Shown here piece by piece: positions 15,857 through 23,863 of a stretch of 26,541 nucleotides of DNA (position 1 is the first letter of the stretch; every line of letters starts with the position of its first letter). Location: the NCBI GenBank assembly GCA_019114885.1, contig DXEQ01000032.1:1-26541 (forward strand). The letters are read 5' to 3'. The DNA is from Candidatus Anaerobutyricum stercoripullorum. GTDB lineage: Bacteria > Bacillota > Clostridia > Lachnospirales > Lachnospiraceae. Below the pieces are notes generated by a model that was not told where the DNA came from, did no database searches, and worked only from the letters and a program-made list of their open reading frames with translations. The position numbers and the translations under genes were made by a program.

Positions 15857-16636
15857 TCAGAGCACCCCGTACAGTCCCGCCGGGAATCCGGCGAATCTGG
15901 TGATGATGAGTACCAGTATCAACAGAAAGATCTCCGCCAGCTCGCTGCCGGCCCCCATCACGTCGCCGGTCACGCCGCCGATCTTGCCGGTGATGTACAC
16001 CCGGAACAGATAAGCCAGCGCAAACAGCACCGCGTACATGATGATTCCCCACCAGGAGAACGCCACTGTCATGGCGATCAGTCCCAGAATCACCGTGCCG
16101 ATGACCGTGCCCAGACTCACTGTGCCCACATAGATGCCGATTCCGGTCTTTCTCGGGTATATGGCCTTGTAAACGATGGCGCCCTGCACCATTTTTCCGG
16201 CGATGGGCATCATGAGGATCATGAGCCAGCGCATGTCGCAGCAGGCAAGCCCCACCACCTTCAGCATGATGTCAAAGCACATGGCGATGCCGCCGTTGGT
16301 GCCGATGCGGCTGTCCTTCATGATCTCCAGCATCCGCTCCTTCGTTCTGGCCGAATAAATGCCGTCCGCCGTGTCAGAAAGGCCATCCAGATGGAAGGCC
16401 CCGGTCACAAAAAAGTTGGCCAGCAGGGCGAAGATGATGCCGTAGATCTCCGGCAGGACGAGGCAGACAAGCCAGTACACCGCCAGATCGACCAGTCCGA
16501 TGACCAGTCCCACCACGGGATAATAGAGAAATCCCTTATGCATGTCCTCATCCTTCACTTCCCCCAGATCCACATTGACCGGAATCCTCGTCATAAAACC
16601 CAGCGTCAGCAAAAAACGTTTGATCTGTGTTTTCAT
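15857..16636 (-). CDS. cobS: Adenosylcobinamide-GDP ribazoletransferase (cobalamin synthase), membrane protein
   Basis: CobS joins activated adenosylcobinamide with alpha-ribazole (phosphate) at the membrane, the last assembly step. The 259-residue protein is highly hydrophobic, with segments around 38-62, 75-95, 140-160, 175-215 and 240-257. The family features GFMTRIPV (13-20), GFLYYPVVGLVIG (35-47), and FFVTGAFHLDGLSDTADG (about 85-102, with the acidic metal-binding motif) followed by the segment ending in DSRIGTNGG are clear. The ATG overlaps the stop codon of the hemC-cobA-hemD gene in ATGA (16633-16636), which implies coupled translation. The GDP-activated substrate needs CobU or CobY, which I do not see in this window. 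Confidence 0.95.
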   Translation of the reverse strand: MKTQIKRFLLTLGFMTRIPVNVDLGEVKDEDMHKGFLYYPVVGLVIGLVDLAVYWLVCLVLPEIYGIIFALLANFFVTGAFHLDGLSDTADGIYSARTKERMLEIMKDSRIGTNGGIAMCFDIMLKVVGLACCDMRWLMILMMPIAGKMVQGAIVYKAIYPRKTGIGIYVGTVSLGTVIGTVILGLIAMTVAFSWWGIIMYAVLFALAYLFRVYITGKIGGVTGDVMGAGSELAEIFLLILVLIITRFAGFPAGLYGVL

Positions 16637-19128
16637 AGTAAATGTGTCTCCTTCTCCCGGACGTCTTCGATGATCACGTCCACCATGCCGCGGGCCGTGT
16701 AAACAGCCGCCGTCCTGCGCACCGGCAGGCCCATCTTCTCAGCCGTCCTCGTGGTCACCGGTCCGATACTGATGTATGCTGCCGGTACATTTTCCAGACT
16801 GCCCGCCATGGAGACGAATGCCCGCACCGCGCTGGAGCTGGCAAATGTCACGTAATCCACCGTCGGCAGCAGGCGCACAAGCTCATCGGCCTTGCGGTCG
16901 TCTGTCACCGTGTGATACAGAGAGACACAGGTGTGGGCGATGCCCGCCGCTGCCAGCGCATCCGGCAGCACCGCGTTGGCCTCCTCGGCCCGCAGCAGAA
17001 GCACCCGGTCGTCCGGCTTCATGTGCGGCACCATGGCCGCCGCCATATTCTCGGAAGAATAGGCCGTCGGAATCAGGTCGCTGTAGATGCCGTGACTTTC
17101 CAGCGCATGTTTTGTGCCGTCGCCGATCACCGCGAAATGCACATCCTTAAAATCCCGGACGTCTTTTCGTAGTGCCCGCAGTTTATCAAAGAAACATTCC
17201 ACACCGTTGGCGCTGGTCAACACGATCCAGCTGTAGCTGTCAATCTCCTCCATGGCCTGATCAAACTCCGGCGTATCCATGGTCTCCGTGCGGATGAGGC
17301 TGAATGAGATAGCCTCCGCGCCCTCCTCCTTTAAGATCGGAGACAGGCGGTCCACCATGGAACGGCTGCCGGTCACCAGCACCCGTTTGCCGGACAGCGG
17401 CTTTCCACCGTACCATGCCAGTTCACCGGCCAGGCTCACCACGTCGCCCACCACAGTGATGGCCGGGGTCTGTATTCCCTCGCGCTTCGCCACTTCCACG
17501 ATGTCCGCAAGGGTCCCCACAGCCATCTTCTGTCTGGCGGTGGTACCCTCCTGCAGCACACCGGCCGGCGTCTGCGGGTCTTTTCCGTTTTCTATGAGGC
17601 TGCGCACGATATTTGGCAGGTTCTTAAGCCCCATGAGGAAGATCAGAGTGCCCTCCTCCCGGGCCAGCGTGCCGTAATCGAGAACGGTCGCCCCGTTTTT
17701 ATGGCTGCCTTCATGGCCGGTGATCACATGGAAGGAAGAAGCGTAATCCCGGTGGGTCACCGGAATCCCGCAGTAAGCCGGTACCGAATAAGAGGAAGAG
17801 ACGCCCGGCACCACCACGAAATCCACGCCGGCAGCCCGCAGCTCCTGCCCTTCCTCGCCGCCGCGCCCGAAAATGTACGGGTCGCCGCCCTTTAAACGGA
17901 CCACATTTTTGCCTTCCTTCGCCAGCTCGATGAGCAGCTCGTTGGTCTCATACTGTTTCTTAAAATGATGGGAGGAACGTTTTCCCGCAAAGATCAGCTC
18001 CGCGTCATCCCGCACCTCGTTGAGCAATGAACTGGACGCCAGACTGTCATAGACCACCACGTCCGCCGTCCGCAGCACCTGGAGCGCCTTCCGGGTGATC
18101 AGATCTTCATCCCCCGGGCCTGCGCCCACCAGATAGACGATGCCCTTGTTGACCTCCCCGGCGATGGCCCGGCCCAGGCCGGCCGCCATCTCCATCCGGG
18201 AATCCGCCGCCGCGTTTTCTGTCGTCACGCCGGATTCTGTTCCCGCTGCCGCTGCATTTTCAGCGTCTTCGGATAACGCTCCCAAAACCTCACTGGACAG
18301 ATGCGCCCGGCGCATATGCACGCCGTCTTTTACAAACATGGCGTCCATGACGAAGCCCTCTCCGTCCGCGCGGCAGTAAGCCGCCGCCGGCGCGTTGCAG
18401 CTGCCGCCGATGGTCTTAAGAAACTCCCGCTCCGCCGCCAGCAGGCAGGCCGCCTCCCCGTCATGAATGGCCGCCAGCATCTCATTCATCTCCATATCGT
18501 CCGTGCGGCTCTCCACGGCCAGGATGCCCTGACCCGCCGCAGGGAGGAACCGTTCCGGTTCCAGATATTCATAGAAGAAGCCTTCTTCCTGATCGCAGCC
18601 CAGCCGCTCAATACCGGCCGCCGCCAGGATGATGCCGTCATAACGGCCCTCCTGCAGTCTCCGCAGTCTCGTCTGTACATTTCCCCGGAGCATCTTTACC
18701 TGCACCGCAGGGTTGATCTTCTTAATCTGTAATTCCCGCCGCAGAGAGCTGGTTCCCACCACGCTGCCCGGCGCCAGATCCGCAAGTTTCGTACCGTCAA
18801 GCGTTACGAAGGTATCCCTCGCGTCCGCCCGGGAAAGCACCGCTCCGATGCCCAGCCCCTCCGGGAAACGCATCGGCATATCTTTGGCACTGTGTACCGC
18901 GATGTCAATGGCGCCGGAGAGCAGTTCCGCCTCCAGTTCCACCGTGAACACGCCCTTGCCGCCGAAGGAGGTGAGGGCGCGGTCCAGTATCTGGTCGCCC
19001 TTTGTGTCAATCTTTACGATCTCGATCTCCGTCTCCGGAAACGCTCTTTGCAGCGCGTCCTTCACGATGTCCGTCTGCACCAGTGCCAGCAGGCTCTTTC
19101 TGGTTCCGATTCTAATTGTCTTTTTCAT
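16633..19128 (-). CDS. hemC-cobA-hemD: Trifunctional fusion: hydroxymethylbilane synthase, uroporphyrinogen-III C-methyltransferase and uroporphyrinogen-III synthase
   Basis: One 831-residue chain would convert porphobilinogen to precorrin-2. HemC (about 1-285) shows RIGTRKSLLALVQTD (6-20), catalytic Asp in HSAKDMPMRFP (D83) and the dipyrromethane-cofactor cysteine C244 in KTIGGSCNAPA. An Ala/Glu-rich linker (about 285-325) follows. CobA/SUMT (about 329-575) shows VYLVGAGPGDEDLITRKA, RLKGGDPYIFGRGGEE (411-426), VVPGVSSSYSVPAYCGIPVTHR and ITGHEG. HemD (about 580-831) shows KRVLVTGSR, VLTSANGVECFF and VTFASSSAVRAF. Domain order differs from reaction order, because HemD acts before CobA. The start at 19128 has GGAGG five bases upstream; a longer in-frame extension to 19242 has no support and would overlap cbiH. 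Its end overlaps cobS by four bases. Confidence 0.96.
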   Translation of the reverse strand: MKKTIRIGTRKSLLALVQTDIVKDALQRAFPETEIEIVKIDTKGDQILDRALTSFGGKGVFTVELEAELLSGAIDIAVHSAKDMPMRFPEGLGIGAVLSRADARDTFVTLDGTKLADLAPGSVVGTSSLRRELQIKKINPAVQVKMLRGNVQTRLRRLQEGRYDGIILAAAGIERLGCDQEEGFFYEYLEPERFLPAAGQGILAVESRTDDMEMNEMLAAIHDGEAACLLAAEREFLKTIGGSCNAPAAAYCRADGEGFVMDAMFVKDGVHMRRAHLSSEVLGALSEDAENAAAAGTESGVTTENAAADSRMEMAAGLGRAIAGEVNKGIVYLVGAGPGDEDLITRKALQVLRTADVVVYDSLASSSLLNEVRDDAELIFAGKRSSHHFKKQYETNELLIELAKEGKNVVRLKGGDPYIFGRGGEEGQELRAAGVDFVVVPGVSSSYSVPAYCGIPVTHRDYASSFHVITGHEGSHKNGATVLDYGTLAREEGTLIFLMGLKNLPNIVRSLIENGKDPQTPAGVLQEGTTARQKMAVGTLADIVEVAKREGIQTPAITVVGDVVSLAGELAWYGGKPLSGKRVLVTGSRSMVDRLSPILKEEGAEAISFSLIRTETMDTPEFDQAMEEIDSYSWIVLTSANGVECFFDKLRALRKDVRDFKDVHFAVIGDGTKHALESHGIYSDLIPTAYSSENMAAAMVPHMKPDDRVLLLRAEEANAVLPDALAAAGIAHTCVSLYHTVTDDRKADELVRLLPTVDYVTFASSSAVRAFVSMAGSLENVPAAYISIGPVTTRTAEKMGLPVRRTAAVYTARGMVDVIIEDVREKETHLL

Positions 19129-19207
19129 AAAAGCCTCCGATTCATTGATACCGGCGGTTCCCGATGCACCGCAGCGCATCGCCCCGCCGTTGTCCTGCTG
19201 TCTCCTG

Positions 19208-19963
19208 TCAGTCGATACCCGCAAATCCGTATTTATCCTCATAGCCCCTCGGCGTGATCATCTTGCCGTCCTTTACATAGGTGTTGGAATTGCCGATGAT
19301 GACGATGCTGAACATATCGATCGGCGCGTCCTTGATCTCACCCAGGGTCGTCAAGAAGGAGGACTCCTCCTCCCGGCCCGCATGGCGCACTACGCCCACC
19401 GGCGTGTCCGCGCTCCGATACTTCATGAGAATATCCGCCGCCTTCTCCACGTAATCCACCCGCTTTTTGCTCTTCGGATTGTAGAGGCAGACAATGAAAT
19501 CTCCCTCTCCGGCGCAGTCCACCCGCTTCATGATCCGGTCAAACGGCGTCATCAGGTCGCTTAAGCTGATTACGGCAAAATCGTGCATCAGCGGCGCGCC
19601 AAGCACGGAAGCCGCCGCGCTGGCCGCTGTCACGCCCGGCACCGTCTCGATCTCCACATCCGACTGTTTCTCGTTGGCGATCTCCAGCAGGATGCCCGCC
19701 ATACCGTAGATGCCGCTGTCGCCGGAACTTACCATGGCCACGCTCTTGCCCTCCGCCGCCAGGTCGATGGCCATGCGGCACCGGTCCATTTCCTTCGTCA
19801 TGGGCGTCGCCACATACTCCTTGTCCGGAAAAAACTTCTTGAGCATCTCCACATAAGTGGTGTAGCCCGTGATGATGTCTGCATTTTTTATCACATCGAT
19901 GGCTTTCGCCGTCATATGTTCATAACCGCCCGGGCCAAAGCCCACCGCGTATAACTTTCCCAT
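19208..19963 (-). CDS. cbiH: Cobalt-precorrin-3B C17-methyltransferase (ring contraction)
   Basis: CbiH methylates C17 and catalyses contraction of the macrocycle with delta-lactone formation. The 251-residue tetrapyrrole methylase carries KLYAVGFGPGGYEHMTAKA (3-21), where the GFGPGG loop is typical of CobJ/CbiH. It also has GYTTYVEMLKK, MVSSGDSGIYGMAGILLEI (about 79-97), TVPGVTAASAAASVLGAPLMHDFAVISLSDLMTP and FIVCLYNPKSKKR. GGAGG about seven bases upstream supports the start. The 79-base gap to the next gene and the 147-base gap to hemA upstream contain no genes. The length is that of the single-domain form, without the C-terminal extension found in some CobJ or CbiGH fusions. Confidence 0.95.
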   Translation of the reverse strand: MGKLYAVGFGPGGYEHMTAKAIDVIKNADIITGYTTYVEMLKKFFPDKEYVATPMTKEMDRCRMAIDLAAEGKSVAMVSSGDSGIYGMAGILLEIANEKQSDVEIETVPGVTAASAAASVLGAPLMHDFAVISLSDLMTPFDRIMKRVDCAGEGDFIVCLYNPKSKKRVDYVEKAADILMKYRSADTPVGVVRHAGREEESSFLTTLGEIKDAPIDMFSIVIIGNSNTYVKDGKMITPRGYEDKYGFAGID

Positions 19964-20110
19964 TGTTATCCTCCATTATCTTCCGCCGCGCACACTGCCC
20001 GGCGTTATTTTTTCGGGCAGAAACCGCCGCCCGGCCGGCCGCTGCAAAACTTTCACGATATGCGCAGCCGGATCAATCATTGACACGTCTGTTTTTCCTC
20101 TCTTTCCGCA

Positions 20111-21289
20111 TCAATGATTCAGGCACCGGAAAAACATCTCAAGATCCTCCGGGTCGTTGTTCTCCCTCACCCAGTAGAAGAGATGGTCAAAGGCTTTCTC
20201 CACGCCCTTGTGCTCCGTCACCTTCATGAAATTATCCCGCACCTTTGCCATGATCGGCAGAGACTTCTGGAATACCATCCACTGTTCAAACTGCAGCTCG
20301 TACTCCTCCAGAATACCGGTGGCCGCCCGGGCCTCCTGCAGCTTCTTCTGATTGTTCTCCTTTGCGATGCGGGTGAAATCGTCGATATTGTAATAGGCCA
20401 CGCCGCCGATATCCGACACTCTGGACTCGATATCCATCGGCACCGCCAGATCCACAAACACCCGCGGCTTATTGGACCGCATGCATTTGCGCAGGCGGCT
20501 GCAGGTGAGGGTGTAGTGCGGGCTCGATGTGGCGCTGATGATCACATCCATGGCGTCTATGTAATCGTAGCGGTCCTCGTACTCGATGGTCAGAAAATTA
20601 TTCTGCCCGTGCTTGGTGCTGATGACCTTGTTGCTCCGGGTGGTCACGTAGACCTCCGGACCGTTTAAGGACAGCATGTTCATGAGAACGATACCGCCGA
20701 TCTTGCCGGTGGCCCCGATGATCATGACCTTCTTGCCCCTGAGGCTCCCCAGCGCTTCCTCCGCCACCTTGATGGCCAGCGTCGCCGTGGACACCGAGGT
20801 CCGCGACAGATCCGTGTCGGTCTTTACCTTCTTGGCGCTGGTCACCGCCATGCGGAAAAATGTGTTGAGATACACGCCGGTCGCCCCGATGGCTCTCGCC
20901 TGCTTGTGGGCCTCCTTCACCTGTCCGAGGATCTGGTCCTCGCCGATGACCATGGAATCCAGCCCCGCCGCCACCTCAAACAGATGTTGTATGGCTTTTT
21001 TGCCATGGAAAAACAGCAGATAATTTCCGATATCCTCTTCCTCCTGCGCGCCCGCGCACTCCAGAAGCACATCCTCCATGCGGTTAAATACCACGCCCTC
21101 ACTGCCCGATTCGGAGTAAACGTACATCTCCGTCCGGTTGCAGGTGGACAGGACGACGCACTCGGACACCTCCAGACAGTCGGTCATCCTCCGCATCATC
21201 TCCTCCTGCTGCTCCTTCGTGAAGGCAAACATCTCCCGCACGTGCAGCGGCGCGATCTTATGGCTGATACTGATGATCTGTATACCCAT
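20111..21289 (-). CDS. hemA: Glutamyl-tRNA reductase
   Basis: HemA reduces glutamyl-tRNA(Glu) with NADPH to glutamate-1-semialdehyde, the first step of tetrapyrrole synthesis, and hands it to HemL. The 392-residue protein has the catalytic Cys at position 50 in VVLSTCNRTEMYVYS, the substrate-site segment AAGLDSMVIGEDQILGQVKEA, the NADPH-binding loop KVMIIGATGKIGGIVL and VDLAVPMDIE. The start at 21289 has AAAGGA eight bases upstream, and the preceding cbiF stop is just two bases away. No heme-specific genes (hemE and beyond) are visible here, so ALA made by this copy appears dedicated to corrinoid and perhaps siroheme. Confidence 0.97.
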   Translation of the reverse strand: MGIQIISISHKIAPLHVREMFAFTKEQQEEMMRRMTDCLEVSECVVLSTCNRTEMYVYSESGSEGVVFNRMEDVLLECAGAQEEEDIGNYLLFFHGKKAIQHLFEVAAGLDSMVIGEDQILGQVKEAHKQARAIGATGVYLNTFFRMAVTSAKKVKTDTDLSRTSVSTATLAIKVAEEALGSLRGKKVMIIGATGKIGGIVLMNMLSLNGPEVYVTTRSNKVISTKHGQNNFLTIEYEDRYDYIDAMDVIISATSSPHYTLTCSRLRKCMRSNKPRVFVDLAVPMDIESRVSDIGGVAYYNIDDFTRIAKENNQKKLQEARAATGILEEYELQFEQWMVFQKSLPIMAKVRDNFMKVTEHKGVEKAFDHLFYWVRENNDPEDLEMFFRCLNH

Positions 21290-21291
21290 TT

Positions 21292-22044
21292 TTATTCCTT
21301 TGCTTTCCTGAATTCATGTGTAAATGTTTTATCGTAAAGCTTTGACAGTTCATATTCGTCGCCCAGGAAGTCTCCCACCACGGTGAGGGCCGTCTTGGTT
21401 ATACCGGCTTCCTTCACCTTCTCAGCGATGTTGGTCAGATTGCCGATGACGATCTTCTGGTCCTCCCAGGACGCCTTGTAGACCACGGCCACCGGCGTAT
21501 CATCCCGGTACTCTTCCCGCAGCGTCTCCGCCATCTTGTCGATCATGCCCACGCTCAGGAAGATGATCATGGTGGAATTATGTTTCGCCAGATCCTTAAG
21601 CTTCTCCTTCGGCGGCATCGGCGTTCTTCCCTCCATCCGGGTCAGGATGACCGTCTGGGAAACGCCCGGCAGCGTATACTCTTTCTGCAGGGCCGCCGCT
21701 GTGGCAAGAAATGAGCTGACGCCCGGAATGACCTCGTGGGCAATGCCCAGTCTGTCCAGCTCATCCATCTGCTCCCGGTGCGCCCCGAAGATGGCCGGGT
21801 CGCCGGTGTGGACTCTCGCCACATCCAGTCCCTTCGCATCGGCCTCCTTCATCACCTCGATGACTTCCTCCAGCGTCATGGTGGCGCTGTTATAGATCTT
21901 CGCGCCCTCCTTCGCTCCCGCCAGCACTTCTTTATTTACCAGGGAACCCGCGTAAATGATCACATCCGCGTTATCAATCAGTTTCTTTCCCTTGATCGTC
22001 AGTAATTCCGGGTCCCCCGGACCGGCTCCAATGAAATGTACCAT
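21292..22044 (-). CDS. cbiF: Cobalt-precorrin-4 C11-methyltransferase
   Basis: CbiF transfers a methyl group from SAM to C11 of cobalt-precorrin-4, between ring contraction by CbiH and lactone opening by CbiG. The 250-residue protein has the family N-terminus VHFIGAGPGDPELLTIKGKK (2-21), YAGSLVNKEVL (31-41), ARVHTGDPAIFGAHREQMD (76-94), VIPGVSSFLATAAALQKEYT and RMEGRTPMPPKEKL, a combination characteristic of CobM/CbiF. AAAGGAG is present about eleven bases before the ATG. A hairpin in the 100-base gap to hemL upstream could attenuate transcription entering this gene. Confidence 0.96.
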   Translation of the reverse strand: MVHFIGAGPGDPELLTIKGKKLIDNADVIIYAGSLVNKEVLAGAKEGAKIYNSATMTLEEVIEVMKEADAKGLDVARVHTGDPAIFGAHREQMDELDRLGIAHEVIPGVSSFLATAAALQKEYTLPGVSQTVILTRMEGRTPMPPKEKLKDLAKHNSTMIIFLSVGMIDKMAETLREEYRDDTPVAVVYKASWEDQKIVIGNLTNIAEKVKEAGITKTALTVVGDFLGDEYELSKLYDKTFTHEFRKAKE

Positions 22045-22083
22045 GCTCTCTTTTCTCCTTTTCTACAGGTATTTCTCTTATAT

Positions 22084-22111
22084 AAAGGCCGGATACCCGG
22101 CCGGTCTTTTT
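22084..22111. terminator. Terminator-like hairpin between hemL and cbiF
   Basis: GGCCGG (22087-22092) and CCGGCC (22097-22102) form a 6-base GC stem with a 4-base loop. On the plus strand it is followed by GGTCTTTTTGTTTT; on the minus (operon) strand it is followed only by TTTATAT. It may partly terminate minus-strand transcription after hemL, or terminate antisense transcription more strongly. Confidence 0.6.
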
Positions 22112-22144
22112 GTTTTGCGGCGGCTGTGCGCGCCGGGCCGTCGG

Positions 22145-23419
22145 CTACTCTGCCAGCAGCACGTCGATGGTCTTTCTGATATCTTCGTCCGAATGGGCAC
22201 CGGAGATAAACATGGCCTCAAACTGCGACGGTGCCACATAGATACCGTTGTTCAGCATGTAGTTAAAGTAATCCGCGTACGCCTTCGTGTCAGAAGACAG
22301 AGCGCCAGCGTAATCCCGCACATTTTCATCGGTGAAGAAAGCGCACATGAGCGAACCGATCTGATTGATGTGCATGTGCAGACCGAACTTCTCCGCTCTC
22401 GCCCGGTAAGCCTCCGCCAGCTTCTTCGTGTTGGCCTCGATCTTATCGTAAATGGACGGGTTATCCCGCAGCAGCTCCAGCGTCTTGATACCCGCCGTGG
22501 TAGCAATCGGGTTGCCGGAGAGGGTGCCCGCCTGATAAACCTTACCGGTCGGCGCCACCTTCTGCATGATCTCTCTCTTACCTCCGTACACAGCCATCGG
22601 CATGCCGCCGCCCACGATCTTGCCGAGGGTAGTCATATCCGGCTTCACCCCGTACCACTGCTGGGCTCCGCCGATGCCGAGACGGAATCCGGTGATCACC
22701 TCATCAAAAATCAGCACAGCGCCGTTCTCCTCCGTGATCTCCCGCAAAAACGGCAGAAAATCATCGTCCGGCAGAACCACGCCCATGTTAGCGGCCACCG
22801 GCTCCACGATGAGGGCCGCAATCTGATCCTTGTTATTCTCGAACAGCTCCCGCACCGAATCCTTATCATTGTAAAGGGCCACCAGCGTCTGCTGCGCAAA
22901 GGACGCCGGCACACCGGCGCTGTCCGGCACGGACTGAGTCAGCGCCGCGGAACCGGCCTGCACCAGAAGTCCGTCGGAGTGTCCGTGATAACACCCCTTG
23001 AACTTGATGATCTTATCTCTTCCCGTATATCCTCTGGCCGCCCGGATGGCACTCATGGTGGCCTCCGTACCGGAGTTGACCATCCGCACCATCTCCATGG
23101 ACGGAATCAGCTCCCGGATCATGGCCGCCAGCATATTCTCCTTACCCGTCGGCGCGCCGAAAGTAAGACCGTCATAGCAGGCCTTCACCACCGCCTCGAT
23201 CACTTCCGGATGGGCGTGACCCAGAATCCCCGGGCCCCAGGAACAGACATAATCTATATACTTATTGCCGTCCACATCATAGACATACGCCCCTTTGGCA
23301 TGATCGATAAACAGCGGATTCCTTCCCACCGAACCAAAAGCACGCACCGGCGAGTTCACGCCGCCCGGCATCAGATCCAACGCGATCTTATAAAGTTCTT
23401 CCGATTTTGTTGTGTTCAT
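22145..23419 (-). CDS. hemL: Glutamate-1-semialdehyde 2,1-aminomutase
   Basis: HemL is a PLP enzyme that isomerises glutamate-1-semialdehyde to 5-aminolevulinate. From start 23419 the protein has 424 residues. The features are LMPGGVNSPVRAFGSVG (16-32), VNSGTEATMSAIRAAR (114-129), KGCYHGHSDGLLVQAGS (141-157), LIFDEVITGFRLG (236-248) and the PLP lysine K267 in TTLGKIVGGGMP. I chose ATG 23419 because MNTTKSEELYKIALDL is the usual family start, with AAAGGA twelve bases upstream. ATG codons at 23431 and 23440 are in frame but have poor or no ribosome binding sites. It is the first gene of the minus-strand operon, so ALA supply would respond first to the control region upstream. Confidence 0.96.
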   Translation of the reverse strand: MNTTKSEELYKIALDLMPGGVNSPVRAFGSVGRNPLFIDHAKGAYVYDVDGNKYIDYVCSWGPGILGHAHPEVIEAVVKACYDGLTFGAPTGKENMLAAMIRELIPSMEMVRMVNSGTEATMSAIRAARGYTGRDKIIKFKGCYHGHSDGLLVQAGSAALTQSVPDSAGVPASFAQQTLVALYNDKDSVRELFENNKDQIAALIVEPVAANMGVVLPDDDFLPFLREITEENGAVLIFDEVITGFRLGIGGAQQWYGVKPDMTTLGKIVGGGMPMAVYGGKREIMQKVAPTGKVYQAGTLSGNPIATTAGIKTLELLRDNPSIYDKIEANTKKLAEAYRARAEKFGLHMHINQIGSLMCAFFTDENVRDYAGALSSDTKAYADYFNYMLNNGIYVAPSQFEAMFISGAHSDEDIRKTIDVLLAE

Positions 23420-23481
23420 ATGTATTCTCATTCCTTTCATTCTGCTTTATGACAAAATGTTATCCTGCGCTTATTCATAAC

Positions 23482-23526
23482 CGCAATGCGCAGCAGGGCG
23501 AAGCGGTGTAACCGCTTCAGATTGCG
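23482..23526 (-). other. Nested hairpins in the hemL leader RNA
   Basis: GAAGCGG (23500-23506) and CCGCTTC (23512-23518) form a perfect 7-base stem with a 5-base loop. It is flanked by CGCAAT (23482-23487) and ATTGCG (23521-23526), which can pair outside it. The outer strand at 23521 can instead pair with GCGCAAT at 23531-23537, so two folds compete. The predicted leader is only about 115 bases, too short for a standard cobalamin riboswitch. Structure is seen; a switching role is inference. Confidence 0.55.
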
Positions 23527-23537
23527 CTTAGCGCAAT
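23521..23537. promoter_or_regulatory. 17-base palindrome at the predicted hemL transcription start
   Basis: ATTGCGC and GCGCAAT flank a central TTA as a perfect inverted repeat, beginning just downstream of the -10 box at 23539-23544. A site here would overlap +1, a classic position for a repressor operator, but it may simply be part of the leader hairpins. Confidence 0.5.
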
Positions 23538-23538
23538 C

Positions 23539-23567
23539 ATTATACCATGAAACCCTTTTTGGCTAAA
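23539..23567 (-). promoter_or_regulatory. Promoter of the hemL-to-hemB operon
   Basis: On the minus strand a perfect TATAAT (23544-23539) is preceded at 17 bases by TTTAGC, a poor -35 box. This combination of a good -10 and weak -35 suits an activator-dependent promoter. The predicted start of transcription is near 23532, about 113 bases before the chosen hemL ATG. The surrounding 23540-23720 stretch is AT-rich compared with the rest of the window. Confidence 0.65.
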
Positions 23568-23579
23568 GGTAGTTTTTCA

Positions 23580-23594
23580 TTTTGACGGTCAAAA
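23580..23594. promoter_or_regulatory. LysR-type binding-site candidate upstream of hemL
   Basis: TTTTGAC-G-GTCAAAA is a perfect 15-base palindrome that contains the T-N11-A pattern of LysR-type regulator boxes. Its centre is about 55 bases upstream of the predicted hemL transcription start, where an activator of this family typically binds. The neighbouring lysR gene (24024-24923) is the obvious candidate protein. The palindrome is seen; its function is inferred. Confidence 0.55.
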
Positions 23595-23754
23595 AATTAT
23601 CCTTCCAGTACAAAAAATTTTGTTCTGCCTCGTTTTTCTCATATTTTCACCAAAAATACCCGCGATTTTTATATTAAATGCCTGTTTTCTTTCCATTTTC
23701 CAGTACATTTGCAGAGAAAGTACAACAGAAAAATACAGGCAGGGTTGTCACTTT

Positions 23755-23856
23755 CCGGCCGCTGCCGGGCAGGCAGAAATGGCAATCTCAGGCCGCTGCC
23801 AGACGGGCGGAAATGGCACTCCCGGGCCGCGACCGGGCAGACGGCCTATGCCCCCG
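23755..23856. repeat. 34-bp tandem repeat upstream of the lysR promoter
   Basis: Units at 23755-23788 and 23789-23822 share GGCCGCTGCC, then GGGC or a variant, then GAAATGGCA. A third, more diverged unit starts at 23823 (GGGCCGCGACCGGGCAGACGG). It ends eight bases before the -35 box of the lysR promoter. The GC-rich units contrast with the AT-rich sequence to their left. They could be iterated protein sites or just another local duplication. Confidence 0.75.
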
Positions 23857-23863
23857 GCGGCGC

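Noticed and set aside
14831..16702. Long plus-strand open frame (623 codons) opposite cobT, cobS and the hemC fusion
   Set aside because: It is antisense to three firmly identified genes. The product is low-complexity (His, Asp, Gln and Arg rich), a typical shadow in GC-rich DNA.
20075..20119. Inverted repeat AATCATTGA / TCAATGATT after hemA
   Set aside because: The right arm is the last codons of hemA itself, the loop is 27 bases and no T-run follows, so terminator function is not supported.
23420..23440. Upstream hemL start codons at 23440 and 23431
   Set aside because: In frame, but the first has no ribosome binding site and the second overlaps it too closely. The family start MNTTKSEEL at 23419 fits better.
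21956..23452. Plus-strand open frame (498 codons) opposite hemL and the start of cbiF
   Set aside because: It is antisense to hemL, which has full family signatures; the predicted product is His/Arg-rich with no domain.
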